Shown: positions 23,456 through 35,646 of the stretch, piece by piece
Position numbering within the stretch: position 1 is the first letter of the stretch
Layout of the letters: every line of letters begins with the position of its first letter
DNA from: Cantharellus purpuraceus
Lineage: Eukaryota; Basidiomycota; Agaricomycetes; Cantharellales; Hydnaceae
Reading direction: 5' to 3'
Assembly (NCBI GenBank): GCA_025174535.1
Contig: JALBUN010000003.1
Coordinates: forward strand, 1,200,501-1,264,500
DNA length: 64,000 nt
Translations under genes and position numbers: made by a program
Notes under the pieces: generated by a model
What the model saw: the letters and a program-made list of their open reading frames with translations, nothing else
Told to the model about the DNA's origin: nothing
The model's database searches: none

Positions 23456-24440
23456 TTGCAACTGATGGAGCCGGCCGTCCGTTTGTCACTGTTACTGCGT
23501 CACCAGCGCGCTCCACTCCTGACATGTCTCGCCAACGACCATCGCCGTCATCACCATCGTCGACGACATCCGCATAAAAACTCATGAAAATCCTTGCGGT
23601 TTCGCGTGATCCCTTTGTGACCAGTTGTACAATATATTTCACATTCTCTTCCAACAATACAATGACCCTGCGCTTGACAATAGCGTTGAAAGACCTTCGC
23701 TCTCCTCACACAGGTGCCATCTCAACTATGTGTCATTGACAACGACCTATTACACGTTATGAGTGGCTTTGTACTTAGCTCAATCTCACTGGGATTATTC
23801 ACAAAGCAGTGTATCTTTACTCTGAGTCGTTGTCGGGATCAATGATGGATGAACTACATGTTATTTTGCCGTTCCTCTGCACACCTTCATTCTCCTTGTC
23901 ACTATCCTTGCATCCTAGATAGTGAGAATGAGTTATGTGAATATTGTCGTCTCCATCTTTTTAAGTAAAGTCTTTAGTCTGTGAAATGACGGAGAGTTTA
24001 AATCTGTGTTTCGGCATGTGTCCTACTCATTCTCATTATCTAGGATGCACCTCATTCAGGGACACTACTTTAGAAATAATCCCAGTGAGATTGAGCTAAG
24101 TACAAAGCCACTCATAACGTGTAATAGGTCGTTGTCAATGACACATAGTTGAGATAGCACCTGTGTGAGGAGAGCGAAGGTCTTTCAACGCTATTGTCAA
24201 GCGCAGGGTCATTGTACTGTTGGAAGAGAATGTGAAATATATTGTACAACTAGTCACAAAGGGATCACGCGAAACCGCAAGGATTTTCATGAGTTTTTAT
24301 GCGGATGTCGACGATGGTGACGACGGCAGCGCGCGTGCGCGCACACGACGGCGATGGTCGTTGATGAGACGTGTCAGGGGTGGAGCGCGCTGGTGACGCA
24401 GTAACAGTGACAAACGGACGGCCGGCTCCATCCGTTGCAA
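23456..24440. mobile_element. Foldback/MITE-like element with very long terminal inverted repeats
   Basis: The left arm (23456 to about 23800) and right arm (about 24074-24440) are inverted copies over some 345-365 bp with only a few percent difference. The largest difference is a GC-rich insertion near 24327-24360 in the right arm. The inner parts are also inverted: GCATCCTAGATAGTGAGAAT near 23911 pairs with the region 24027-24050, so only about 80 bp near 23980 is unpaired. TTGCAA is found at both outer ends (23456-23461 and 24435-24440); it may be a target duplication or the tip of the repeats. No transposase is encoded, so the element is non-autonomous. High arm similarity suggests a recent insertion or conversion. 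Confidence 0.85.
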
Positions 24441-25613
24441 GCTGCGGCGGGGGTCACGTGGCTTTTCGGCTACTCAAGCTTGCTTCAGTCATTCAACAGA
24501 CTCAAGTACTCAATTACAGACCGCAAAAGCGACTTTGGCGTCCCGCCAATTATATGGTGGAGAAGATGTCTTGGTTTCGTTTATTCGCGAGGCCTCGCAA
24601 CACTCCTTACACACTACTCATCTTTCAATCACTAGCTACCAGCTGAGGCTATGGGGCGCATTTTCAAGATATCGATGCCGCCTATCGGCTCAGGAAAAAC
24701 TGACGGACGACAACCATCTGTTGCAGGTCGTTTTAGAAGGCCAATGGGCCTACGCCATTTTCGATGAGTGAGCGAGGTTTTCTCCCTTTACTGAGGTACT
24801 ACTCTGCCAACAGGGCCCTAGAGGCAATACAGGCCGTGAGTGGCAGACGCACTCGTTCTCAACTCTTCCTGCGCCATAGGCCCAAGGGGACCTTGCATGG
24901 AGGGTGTTCACAAGCTGCTACCCAGTATGTCATTGATGCTTATGCTCCTACCTGCAGGGAGAAACCCCCGTATGAGGTCTCCTTTGCCGAGAAGTTAGCG
25001 TCTCTGGAGGAGGACAGGGGAAAGGGTAGTACTAGGGGAAAGGAAGAGTGTTACAGTGCCAAAGGTCGCCTACTACAGGCCCAGAGACAAGATACCCGCT
25101 GCGACAGAGAACTAACTATCATTATTTCAGATACCTAGCTGTTGAGTTTCAGCCACAGACAACTTATGATCAGTCACAGTTTGAGGTTCCATCGTTGTTT
25201 GAGCGACTGCACGTATTTGCTCACTATCCCCATGATGATCTCAGAATATTCCAGCCTATTTTCATTCATAATGTAATGGCATGACTGTCAGAAATATTCT
25301 GGTGAATGACGGTATGCGTCAGGCATCATCGGTCTCTCCTAATCACTGAATTATTAACCCCGGTTTATGTGGATTATATTCTCGTACCCGTTTCAACATC
25401 TCAGTTATACCCGCTTATAGCTATTGCTGAACCATGCTGGTACAGACCATCGAGACATTGGTCCATTCTTGAGGAATCCTCTCAGACGAGGACAACCACA
25501 TTTCCAAGTGGGTCGCGGTGGCACAAGACACAATAAACTGGGAGGGGACGATTAAAATGGCTTAATATTCTCTCTGTTTCGGTCGCAAGGAGTAAGTGAA
25601 GACCACAGGCCAT
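24441..25613. other. Unassigned, possibly decayed coding or repeat sequence
   Basis: Two overlapping open frames on the plus strand (24535-24771 and 24764-25138) read GGEDVLVSFIREASQHSLHT and PYEVSFAEKLASLEEDRGKG, but no family is recognised and neither has a clear start or splice pattern. They could be relics of a transposon or of a host gene displaced by the adjoining foldback element. Nothing else is seen up to the methyltransferase gene. Confidence 0.4.
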
Positions 25614-25629
25614 ACGGTGATATTAGAGG

Positions 25630-26548
25630 TCATAGGAAATGGAATATACCCGTCCAGACATCCATACCGTGAATTCGTTCCCCTTTGACTATCAAGCTCC
25701 CCTGGCTGCTAATTACAGCATCCCGGAGAGCATACAGAATACAACGCTCTTGTTCCAACTCTATGGTCTTCAATCTGTTTGAGAACTCTTCAGAAGTAAC
25801 TTCGCTCACTTCCCATCGCGCATCCTGGAGCTCTGGTGCAGGAACAATCATATGCTCCTCATGTAGTGCCAACCCGCATTGCATTCCTAAAATTTTGATC
25901 GCTTCGGGCGACAGAAGCGTTCTTATGTTTCCACTGCTGGGCTGTTGGTTGTGAAGGCTTGCTTGTGCAAAGGCAGCAAGAACGTGAGGTGTGGCATTTG
26001 GAGAAGAGGCTGACAGAGCCCATTCTGCGATGATAACATGCGTGGCGTGGGATCTGAGGGCACGGAATGTCGCCTCGAGCGTCGTCGGAGACGCAAAATA
26101 CCATATGCAATGTACGAGGACTACAAAATCGTATTTCTCTTCGGGATGAGATTTGAGAAATGAGACTGGGTTCGCTTCAACCCACGTTATACGTGGTCCA
26201 AGAACACCAGAAGAAAGATGGGATTGACTTGCAGCAAGCGTGTGGGGATTTCCTAATAAAAACAAAATAATAAGGTTCAAGAACCAATCTATAACGTTGC
26301 TTACCATAAGTATTGATTGGACCAGGATCCACAGCTGTTACATGTCCTCTAGAACCTACAATGTGGGCCAAAACAGCCGTGCAGTCCCCTTGTCCACATC
26401 CGATTTCTAAGACTCTAGATCCTGGCGGTATGTTCCATCTTGAAAGAATTTCAAAGCGATGTTTCGTTTGTGCGAGGGGAATAGCTTTGTGAGCAGGATG
26501 ATGGAGATTGAGCAGCGCAACTGATTCAACATCTTGCGCTGTCACCAT
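25630..26548 (-). CDS. SAM-dependent methyltransferase (class I, Methyltransf_25/11-like)
   Basis: The first in-frame ATG is at 26548 (MVTAQDVESVALLNLHHPAH). Motif I is VLEIGCGQGD, followed by VTAVDPGPINTYG with the acidic residue that binds the SAM ribose. A single intron near 26254-26304 joins NPHTLAASQSHLS. Post-motif II is YDFVVLVHCIWYF and motif III-like AEWALS follows. The C-terminal half carries a long insertion (HVLAAFAQASLHNQQPSSGN ... TIELEQERCILYALRDAVIS). The length is about 288 aa. The motifs fix the fold, but the substrate is not identifiable; similar small-molecule methyltransferases are frequent in Agaricomycetes. It is flanked on both sides by decayed sequence rather than by a biosynthetic cluster. 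Confidence 0.8.
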
Positions 26549-26589
26549 TAAACCTAACAATATGATCAAGAGTGCTGAACATTGCAACT

Positions 26590-27180
26590 TTTAAGATCCA
26601 AACCATGTGCAGGACGAGCAGCTGAAAAAACCATTTTGCTGGAAATTTGTAGCAAAGGGAGACAGAACTACAGAGCGAGTCAAACATGATTACGTTACGT
26701 ATGTTGCCGAAAGCTGTGTAATTAACTCTGGTGCACCAGAGATTTATTTAAGTGAGCCGTACAGTACAGTGTCACGATATAATCCTGGAAATGGCCCCGG
26801 GAATGCAGTGTTCGACATTCCCAATGTTGGGCCTGAAAGAAAACATGTTAGACAGGCCAGGAGCAAGGTGATAGTAAGATATCGCTAAGGCTCGGATGGG
26901 TTCTCTGTTAGCCAAATTTATGTCTAGTCGATTGGAGTGCTGCGAGCCTTTAGTTGGAGGACTTGGATTGTTATATCATTATATGGGCGTTTTGTTTGCG
27001 GGTGTGACACACGCAGCGTATGCTCGCCACGCTTCTTGGTTGCGGAAGAAAATATACCTTCATCAGCTGACAATGAAGAGTATGCTCCTGAGATTCGTAG
27101 AGGAGATAAGCTTCGTGGCTCATCGAAATGTGTTCAGTCGTCGATGTAATGCGATGCGGTAATCGTTCACATTTGTCATT
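26590..27180. other. Intergenic
   Basis: Two short plus-strand open frames lie here but have no domain resemblance. I see no gene, and some of it is probably the promoter region of the methyltransferase. Confidence 0.5.
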
Positions 27181-27216
27181 GCTAGAGCATTAGGCACTGT
27201 CATAGATTCGAAGCTG

Positions 27217-27660
27217 TTAAACATGTATTAAAGCTGTCAGTGGGACAGGGAGTACCCTGCCTTGGCGCCAAACAGCCTTCTGACCGTGACAGCGACCGGC
27301 AGAGACACAAGATTGCCGCTGAGGCAGAGAATGTGCTGGAAGCTGGAGCTCTGTTGACCAAGTTCGAAAGTCGCTGAGGCAGGTCCCTATGCATGAGTTG
27401 TATAGATGATCTCAGCAAAAGAGAAGTCTGCCAATGAACTTAGGCTGCGATAGGCAATGATAAAAGGTAAGGAACCGGGAGTGGCCGCAAATGAGAGGCA
27501 CTACTCTTTTGGCGAAATAATTGAAAGGCTTGTATCGAAGGATAGTAAGAACATGAGAAAGCAGCGTGTCCAAGTTTGCAGTACAAGAGCAAAGCGGCTG
27601 GCGATTATAAAGAAGCGACAGCCAAATATGACCAACTCCAAAACCAACTCCGAGGCAGTG
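27217..27660 (+). pseudogene. Possible decayed coiled-coil gene fragment
   Basis: One frame gives GQGVPCLGAKQPSDRDSDRQ then HKIAAEAENVLEAGALLTKF before a stop at 27376. After several stops and frame changes, QYKSKAAGDYKEATAKYDQL with QNQLRG appears near 27577-27650. Both ends are rich in A, E, K and Q with heptad-like spacing, as expected for a coiled coil, while the part between is full of stops. This suggests a broken gene or several tiny exons of one. No family is recognised. Confidence 0.35.
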
Positions 27661-27906
27661 ATTCTTATCCCGCCACCACCATCACCTCTTCCTACAACTC
27701 TTCTTCCAGTCTCGCATTTTGTGAGTGTTTGTGGACGCTTGGCGTTCTTTTTCTGACTGTTCACGTTCGATTTTTTTCTTGTACCGACGGTTTGATCTCA
27801 TTCCAAACCTCGTCTCGTGGCTCTTTGGTCAAATCTACCGACCTCTGTTCTTGTTTTGGCGACCTCATCGTCTTGCATCCCTCAGTCTAAGTAACAAGCA
27901 TACGAC

Positions 27907-28646
<740 letters not shown>

Positions 28647-28912
28647 TCGTCCTAGATGGCCGTAATGCGTTCTGAGCGAAGAGTTTTCCGTCATCGCTCT
28701 GTGCTTTTAGCCTGTCTTTTCTCATGCGTGTCCTTGGTTGTTCACTTACCCATCATCCATCCCGTTTTGTGCAACAAGAGCATTTGTTCAATGATATATA
28801 CATTACCGATCCCGAAGGATTGTGTGCCGTGCTTGAGATACTAATGAACTTGCAAATCAACGGTTGAACCGCTGCTGAGTGTAAAAAACGTTCTCGAGAC
28901 TGAGCTCACTCG

Positions 28913-31279
28913 ATGACCATTCCTACACTGCGTTTCACCCCATGGCATGATAAAAGCCACCTTACTCCATCACAATATGGACCCTTGACGGTTGCTGTAT
29001 CAAAGGTTCTACAACATGTACTCTCCATTCCTGATAGGAGTTTCGACGTTGCGTGGGCACGGTCATTTTTGCGTTCCTACGTTCAGGATGATGCAAAGCA
29101 CACGGTGCTTGTCTTGGATACAGGAACAAAGGAATCCAAGTTGACTGCACACGAAATCCTAATTCGCAAGGCCACGCTTCAATTATCACAACGGCTCGCA
29201 AATGTTCGAGACGGCTTGGATGCTTCGGTCCTGGTTGATCTGGCTGTATCATATGGAGCGGATAACATGTCCTCCTTGAGAACGATCTTTCAAAACGCAT
29301 GCAAGACCACGCCGTCCCTTCGAGAGAGTTTCAAGGCCGACGTTGTACCGACTTTTGTGGCGAGCCTACAGGACGTACAGAACCGATCGGCAGCGTCCAC
29401 TCGCAAAGTCGCCTACGTGCTGTCGCAGCTCCTTCGCTGCGGATCTGCGATTGTCACATCGTTCGTGAAAAACAAAGGCTTTGTTCTGACACTTGCAAGG
29501 TGTTATCATGCTGAATTGGACGGTTTCGCAACCCATCATGGGGGATTTACTCTCCAGAACGGGCCTGAAGCTGCGGCTGGGTGGCAAATAGACTGGCTGT
29601 ATACCAAGACATCTCTTGTTGATTCATTTCATGCCATTGCTATGACACTTCTGCAAGGTGAGCAACCTGATGACAAGGACCGTTTAATCGATCTCCTCAG
29701 TTCAATCTTGGGGCTTCCCTACTCATCTGGCTCCGAGCATACCACTCCCGTCCCATTCATCTCTCAGTCTCTCCTTGCTGACTATCAGTACGCATTTGAC
29801 CTCTCGAGTGCCTTGAGCGACAAGTTTCAAGGGGCAGACGATGCTCGTGTGGACCGGCTAGCTTCTACCTTAGTTGAACTGTTGCCTTCACCACGTGGGA
29901 CAAGCCCTACTGGTGGTCTTTCTCTTCTCATTCAAAATGAAGTCCGTCTTCGGAAGAGCGAGCCCACCGCTGTTTCAAAAGAGAAAGGCAAGGCCAAGGC
30001 ACTCCATCAAAATCCAGAAGTATGTCGATATTATTGCTTATCCTTTATAGCACTGAACGCTAAAATTCTGTTGGAATACAGAAGGAATTAAATATGGACC
30101 GAGCCATTGCTCAAGTAATGGATGTCTTCCCATCCCATCCACTACAATACATTCGATGTTGCCTCGAACACCCTACGTTTGGTGGGGACCCGGAGAAGCT
30201 CATCGCCTCCTTTTTAGAGGGCACTCTACCTTCCGAGTTGGATGAGAGCAGTGAAACTCCTCCCGAGACCGATACTCCTGTTGACGACTTCAAGTATGTG
30301 AAGGATAGACGAAATGCTTGGGATGAAGACATAATGGATTTCTCAAAGCTGAGGATCGGAAAGGCTCGGTTCGCAATCTCCCCTTCTTTCGTGTTTGAGA
30401 CCACCCTAAGCTGACAGCTCATGATTTAGCAACGACGCAGACACTCTCCTTCATGATCGGTCGTTCATTGAGCAAATGAAAGCTGATATTATTCGACGCG
30501 CAGAAGAGCTCTCGGGTGATGAGGAGGATGTTGTCGGGAGTCCTCCAGAGCAAGGAAGAACTGTCCCTTTCTTCGAGGATGACTTTGAAGGTGGAATGCT
30601 GACTGACAAAGGGGTGAAGGTAGCTGGCGACGGTGAGGCGAGCGATGACAACGATAGTGAGGCTGAGACGGCAGAAGTGGGTGTTGCTCTGTTTTAAAGT
30701 GAGACTTGGCAGTTCGACTCAGATGCGACTGCGCAATAGGTACCCTCGCAGGAGACTATCCTTGAGTTGGCTTATCTGGACAATCCAAAGCTTTTCGACC
30801 GCGATGCTGCCACTAGGCGCTCAAAAGCTCGCGCAGATCTCAAATCGAAAACAGGTGCTGTGGTTAGTTACACTGTTCGATCCAAGACTGACATGACTCA
30901 ACAGGCTGGGCTGATGAGCAAATTGAAGGGTGGCGGATCATGTTGGAACGAAATGTGAGCGCATGTCTTTTAGTACGTCAAGATCTAACTTAGTTTACTT
31001 TGTCAGCCCCGAAAGGACAAGATTCTACAGAAGCATGAGTTCTCAGGCAATGAGCTGCTTGTGGCAAACACAAATACTATGCAATCTAGCCCTAGTTCGA
31101 CTTCGCAGCGTGGACGCGGCAGAGGTCGCGGCAGAGGTCGCGGCGGAGGTCGTGGTGCCAACAGCAACACAGCACAGGGAAGGGCCTCTAAGGAGAAAAA
31201 TAAAGCAATGAGTGCTAATCATAATAGAAGACGGGGACACGACAAGAAGATAGCGCGAGGGGGTGCTCCATTTACCTAA
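28913..31279 (+). CDS. CUE3: CUE-domain protein Cue3/ASCC2, ribosome quality-control trigger complex subunit
   Basis: The first exon (28913-30019) encodes about 370 residues of a helical ASCC2-type domain (DKSHLTPSQYGPLTVAVSKV, RSFDVAWARSFLRSYV, DSFHAIAMTLLQGEQPDDKD). The exon beginning at 30082 holds a CUE domain: LNMDRAIAQVMDVFPSHPLQ then YIRCCLEHP and FLEGTLP, the ubiquitin-binding fold. Downstream exons carry FSKLRIGKAR, LLHDRSFIEQMKADIIRRAE, ILELAYLDNPKLFDRDAATR, SKTGWADEQIEGWRIMLERN and an Arg/Gly-rich tail (RGRGRGRGRGRGGGRGA). This is the full order of ASCC2/Cue3 (Rqt3), which binds ubiquitin chains on collided ribosomes and helps the Slh1 helicase split them. The stop TAA is at 31277. 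Five introns. Confidence 0.92.
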
Positions 31280-31483
31280 GAAAAGTGTTGTAACGTCTGT
31301 ATTTCAAATTTTCAAAACTCCTTCAGTGACGAATCACCGATGAAAGCCACGCACAAGAACATGTACAATTCTATTCAGGTTTTAGAAAATGACCTTAATC
31401 TGAGTCAGACGCAATTATATGATTTTTATGCGCGTAGATGTGGACTCTTATGTACGCGACTTGTACACCCCTCTTCCTCTATC

Positions 31484-31995
31484 ATGGCGGAGATTCAGTC
31501 ACCACATACTAATTCTGCGCGTCTTCCAAACTATCTTGGCCGTACTGTGCGGTTATGGGTCAAGATACTCAAGGTAACCATAGCCGTTCCTTTCTAAGCG
31601 AACATACATTGGTTTCAACTATTCTCTTGCAGCTGCAAGGTGACACTGCGATCGCACAAGCCAGCGACGGTGGCGAAGTCAAGATAAAACTGTCAGCGGT
31701 ATGTCGACCTTGCCCATTTCGGTTGCAGATCCGAGTCTATTAATGAGACCGGTGCTGCACTAGGCCAGTAATATGAGCGATCCTTTCGTTGAAGTCGTCG
31801 GCAGAGTAGAAGAGGCGAATGTGATGGTGATGTTAGCGAGCACTGACCTAGGCTCTGATTTTAGTACGCAATGCGTTTGATACCGTTCAATGAGCTCATC
31901 CTGTTGCAGCTGATAAGGATCTTGAAAACTACAACAAAATTGTGGAGGCATCGGAAACCTCACGGTTTCGACATCTTTTCCAGCCCCAATCATAG
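31484..31995 (+). CDS. RPA3: Replication protein A subunit 3 (RPA14)
   Basis: Four exons (31484-31573, 31633-31698, 31764-31863, 31910-31995) give 113 residues, the expected size for the smallest RPA subunit. The protein contains RLPNYLGRTVRLWVKILK, LQGDTAIAQASDGGEVKIKL and SNMSDPFVEVVGRVEEANV with LASTDLGSDF, the single OB-fold of RPA3. It is needed to hold the single-strand DNA binding trimer together in replication and repair. The last exon is the least certain join. It lies 204 bp after CUE3 on the same strand and converges on RLI1. Confidence 0.9.
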
Positions 31996-32261
31996 TTCAC
32001 TATCTACCCGCGTGCTGTTTCCTACGTCACAGCATGTCCCATGTCTACCCTCTCGCCTCACTAATTCCGAGTAACACAAGCATAGACAGTCCATGTAATA
32101 TTAGATCTACATTGTCTATCCACCGATTCCTGCTCGCCATGAAGCAGATATTCCATGTCTATAGATAGCACAATGACAGGAATATCAATCAATGCACCTC
32201 ATGACCTCCAGGTGACCACAGGTGACAACGATTACAAGCTACATAACAACACAATTCCAGG

Positions 32262-34662
32262 CTAATCCTCTAGGAAGAAGTAGTTCCCAGCGGCTATGAC
32301 GATGTAAGTGGTGGAGAGTATATGATAAACACAAATCTGGCGTACATTTTTGCTCCTTGTCCTTCACACTGTGCAGTTTGTTTACTCGAGGGCGGTAATT
32401 AGTCGGATCTCGCCGGAAGGTGATCTCTAAAGATGCCAAGAATTGATTCATTCCTGTTAAAAGTGATTGAGGCCTGAGTACACAGGGTGAGACATGAGCG
32501 AGATGTAAGGTGAGGATAATCTACACGCGACATACGGGGTAGCAGTTGCTGCCACAGCAGGTTTACCCTGAAACACAATGACGCGGTCGGCGAGGTATGT
32601 GGCCATGATGAAGTCGTGCTCAATCACGAAAGCCGTCTTCTTCGCATGTAAGATGAACCTGAGTCAAAGTAACCATTCATGAGCAGACTTTCCAACGTAT
32701 ACTCCTAAGGCTCACCGTTTGATGACTTTGCTAGCGACGATACGTTGCTCAGAGTCGAGGAAACTAGACATTATGAAAACTTCATCCGAGTATGATAGCA
32801 AGAGCGTACATACCTACTAGGTTCGTCAAGTAAATACACAGAGACATTCGGCTTGCCTGTAAGTTTGTCGGGTCATATAGCGTCGGTCAGTCACTATTGG
32901 TTGGGATAAGACCCACCCAACGCAAGGACAATGGCGACCCGTTGCAACTCTCCACCAGACAATGTCTTGACCTCCTGGTCTATAATGTTGTCCAGATTCA
33001 TTGGCTTTACAACATCAGTTTGGAATTGAGGGTGCATGAAGGCCTGCCTGATTTGTTTGAGTAATAACATCCGTACGGTCCCTGGGAATTTGGGTGAAAT
33101 TGTCTGAGGCTTGAGTGAGACGGCGAGTGACTGTTTGTCCGTCTCAACGTCGGGCTTGTCACCCGCAAGGAGTCGTACAAATGTTGTTTTGCCAGTCCCA
33201 TTTTCTCCCAACATTACAATAATTTCGGAATCGGTGAATTCGCCGGCTTCAACTGTCAATTTGAAACCCCCAAGCGTCTTGGTCATTGCAGGATAGGAGT
33301 ACCTCCGGGATTTGTCTATCAGTATTTCCTCTGCTGTTTCAACCATTTTGAAAGAAAGCGACTCTTCTCGGAATCGCAAATTTTCGGTAGGGATGAATCC
33401 ATCCAAAAAGATATTGATGCCTATGTATCGCATAAGCTTAAATGATATATGTGCCCAGCTTGACGAACCTTCTCTGACCGAGTAAGGCATTGTCACAACA
33501 CCGTACATACTAGGTTTGCCATATAAACAGCAGATGAAATCTGACAAGTAATCCAAAACTGAAAGATCGTGCTCCACGGCCACAACATAGCAGTCTGGAT
33601 GTAATAAGCCTCGAATAGTCTGGGCAGCTCGTAAACGCTGTTTTATATCCAAGTAACTTGACGGCTCATCAAACATGTAACTAGAAGAGAATAAGTGAAG
33701 GAAGCACAAACATGGAAAAAAGAAAGAATATTAGACTCACACATCAGCCTTTTGGATACATGACATCGCGATAGCAAACCGCTGCAGCTCTCCGCCACTC
33801 AACTGAGTAACCTGACGACCCAGCACCTCATTAAGCTCCAATTCATCTAGCATCTGCTGTTTGTTGCCTAGCTCGAGCTTTTGCTCTAACATTTGATCTA
33901 CAGTCAAGTCACCCTTGATAGCCCGAGGGATATGATCCACGTATTGAGGCTTGATCAAAGCTTTTAGGTTATCCTCGAGGACTTTCGTGAAATAGTTCTG
34001 AAGTTCCGAACCACGGAAATATTTGAGAATGTCTTGCCAATCGGGGGGGTCCTTGATACGGGGTGTCTTAGTCGACACAGGCAGGGGCAAAAGTGAATCC
34101 AACATCTACTCACGTCGTATCTTCCCAGGTTTGGCTTTAACTTTCCGGCCAAAATCTTAAGGGCTGTGCTCTTCCCAATACCGTTTGTGCCAACCAGCCC
34201 AAGGACTTGACCTGGTCGTGGCGTCGGCAAACGATGTAACTTGAATGCATTCGCTGTGTAACGGTGCGTTACTTGAGACTCGAGATTTGTCGGAAGATTG
34301 ATTATTGCAATAGCCTCAAATGGGCATCTTTAAGAGGTCAGTATCCAGAACAAAGCCGCCACAGTTATGCGTACTTTTTGACGCAAATACCGCATCCAAT
34401 ACACAGGACCTCAGAGATGAATGCGATTTTGTCAGTCGACTTGACTTCAATACATAGCTTCCCTGGGAAGTAGTTGAAAGCAAACGTTTGACTGTCGCAG
34501 CAAATTGAACAAACCCATCTTCACCACCGGACATGACTGCCAGAGACGTCAGTGACGATGTATTAACTTTGAAAAGTGCACCTTTTTGCATTCTTGAGCA
34601 CATCGTTTGGGGCGACATCGATTTGAGTCGACAATGGCTATACGCGTAATCTTGTCTGCCAT
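32262..34662 (-). CDS. RLI1: ABCE1/Rli1 ribosome-recycling ATPase
   Basis: The start [20 protein letters not shown] opens the iron-sulfur domain: C-x4-C-x3-C-x3-CP in exons 1-2 and [15 protein letters not shown] after two further introns, so all eight cluster cysteines are present. The first nucleotide-binding domain has [14 protein letters not shown] (Walker A), [14 protein letters not shown] and [14 protein letters not shown] (signature). The hinge follows [20 protein letters not shown] and [15 protein letters not shown]. The second domain has [30 protein letters not shown] and a terminal [20 protein letters not shown]. The final exon is AGNYFFLED. Rli1 splits ribosomes with eRF1 or Pelota at stops and stalls and also acts in ribosome export; it is essential in most eukaryotes. 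About nine introns. Confidence 0.97.
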
Positions 34663-34781
34663 CCTACAGTAGGGTATGTGCTATACAACTGTGTATTTGT
34701 AAGTGTTTTAGCCGCCCAGCCCACAGCATTGAAGTCGTCACTAAGTAGTGACGATCAGAGCACCCTACAAATCGTGGTTAT

Positions 34782-35389
34782 ATGGCACCAAAGAAAGTAA
34801 GCGGTGACAAGAAGGTCAAGGGTGAAAAGAAAGGTGCAGCTGACAATTCTAAGGAGAGAGCCACAAAGGCATGTTGTCTAGCTATCGGATGGAATGTACC
34901 TTACTCATTGTGCTTAGGGCAAGGGAGGCTTAAAACCAGCGACCGCCGTGAATGTCAGACATATCCTCTGCGAGAAGCACAGCAAGGCCATGGAAGCTCT
35001 GAGCAAGCTTCAGGTTAGTCTAGTCATTGGGGCTTCCATGTCAGCAGTTTTCATCCGAACCCCTGCCAGGAGGGGCAGCGATTTGATAAAGTCGCGCAGG
35101 AGTACTCTGAAGATAAAGCGAAAGGTAAACGAGCTGTGGTCCTGTTAACTAATGATCTCAAAGAGTTGTAGCGGGTGGTTCGCTTGGGTATATGTCTCGA
35201 GGATCCATGGTTGGACCCTTTCAAGATGCAGCATTTGCTCTTGAACCCTCCACAGTAGATAAGCCAGTACTTTCACCCTTGGTCAAGACGAACTTCGGCT
35301 ATCATGCAAGTTCCGTTGCTGATTTTATTTCTTGAGGCTAACATATGCATACTTGAGGACAGGTCATCATGGTTGAAGGTCGGCGTTGA
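34782..35389 (+). CDS. PIN4: Parvulin-type peptidyl-prolyl isomerase (PIN4/Par14)
   Basis: A Lys-rich N-terminus ([20 protein letters not shown]) is typical of Par14, as is the start of the rotamase domain, [20 protein letters not shown]. The domain continues [12 protein letters not shown], then [20 protein letters not shown] and [20 protein letters not shown], and ends [14 protein letters not shown]. The active-site His of VRHILCEKH and the FGYHVI motif are intact. Unlike Pin1 there is no WW domain. Par14 binds DNA and pre-ribosomes in other eukaryotes. Exon 1 ends at 34868 and the next begins at 34918; the intron has a GC donor (GCATGT). It is divergent from RLI1 with 119 bp between start codons. 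Confidence 0.9.
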
Positions 35390-35646
35390 CTATCAGAGCA
35401 TGGTCCTTGCAAATTCAATTGCTTGGCCAGACAATGCTCTGTTCCGATCTCTTTGTTTCTGTATAGTATGAATGTGTGATACTCGCTGTCATTGCTTCAG
35501 TAGGCGAGTCATGTCGTCCTCTTTCCGTTGCGTCTACCTCAGCTGGATAAATGGTGACTAACAACAACAGACCAAATACATATCCTTAATAATAAAATGG
35601 CAGTCCTCCAGTAGCAAATGAACGCCGCTGCATACCCGAGCCTCGA

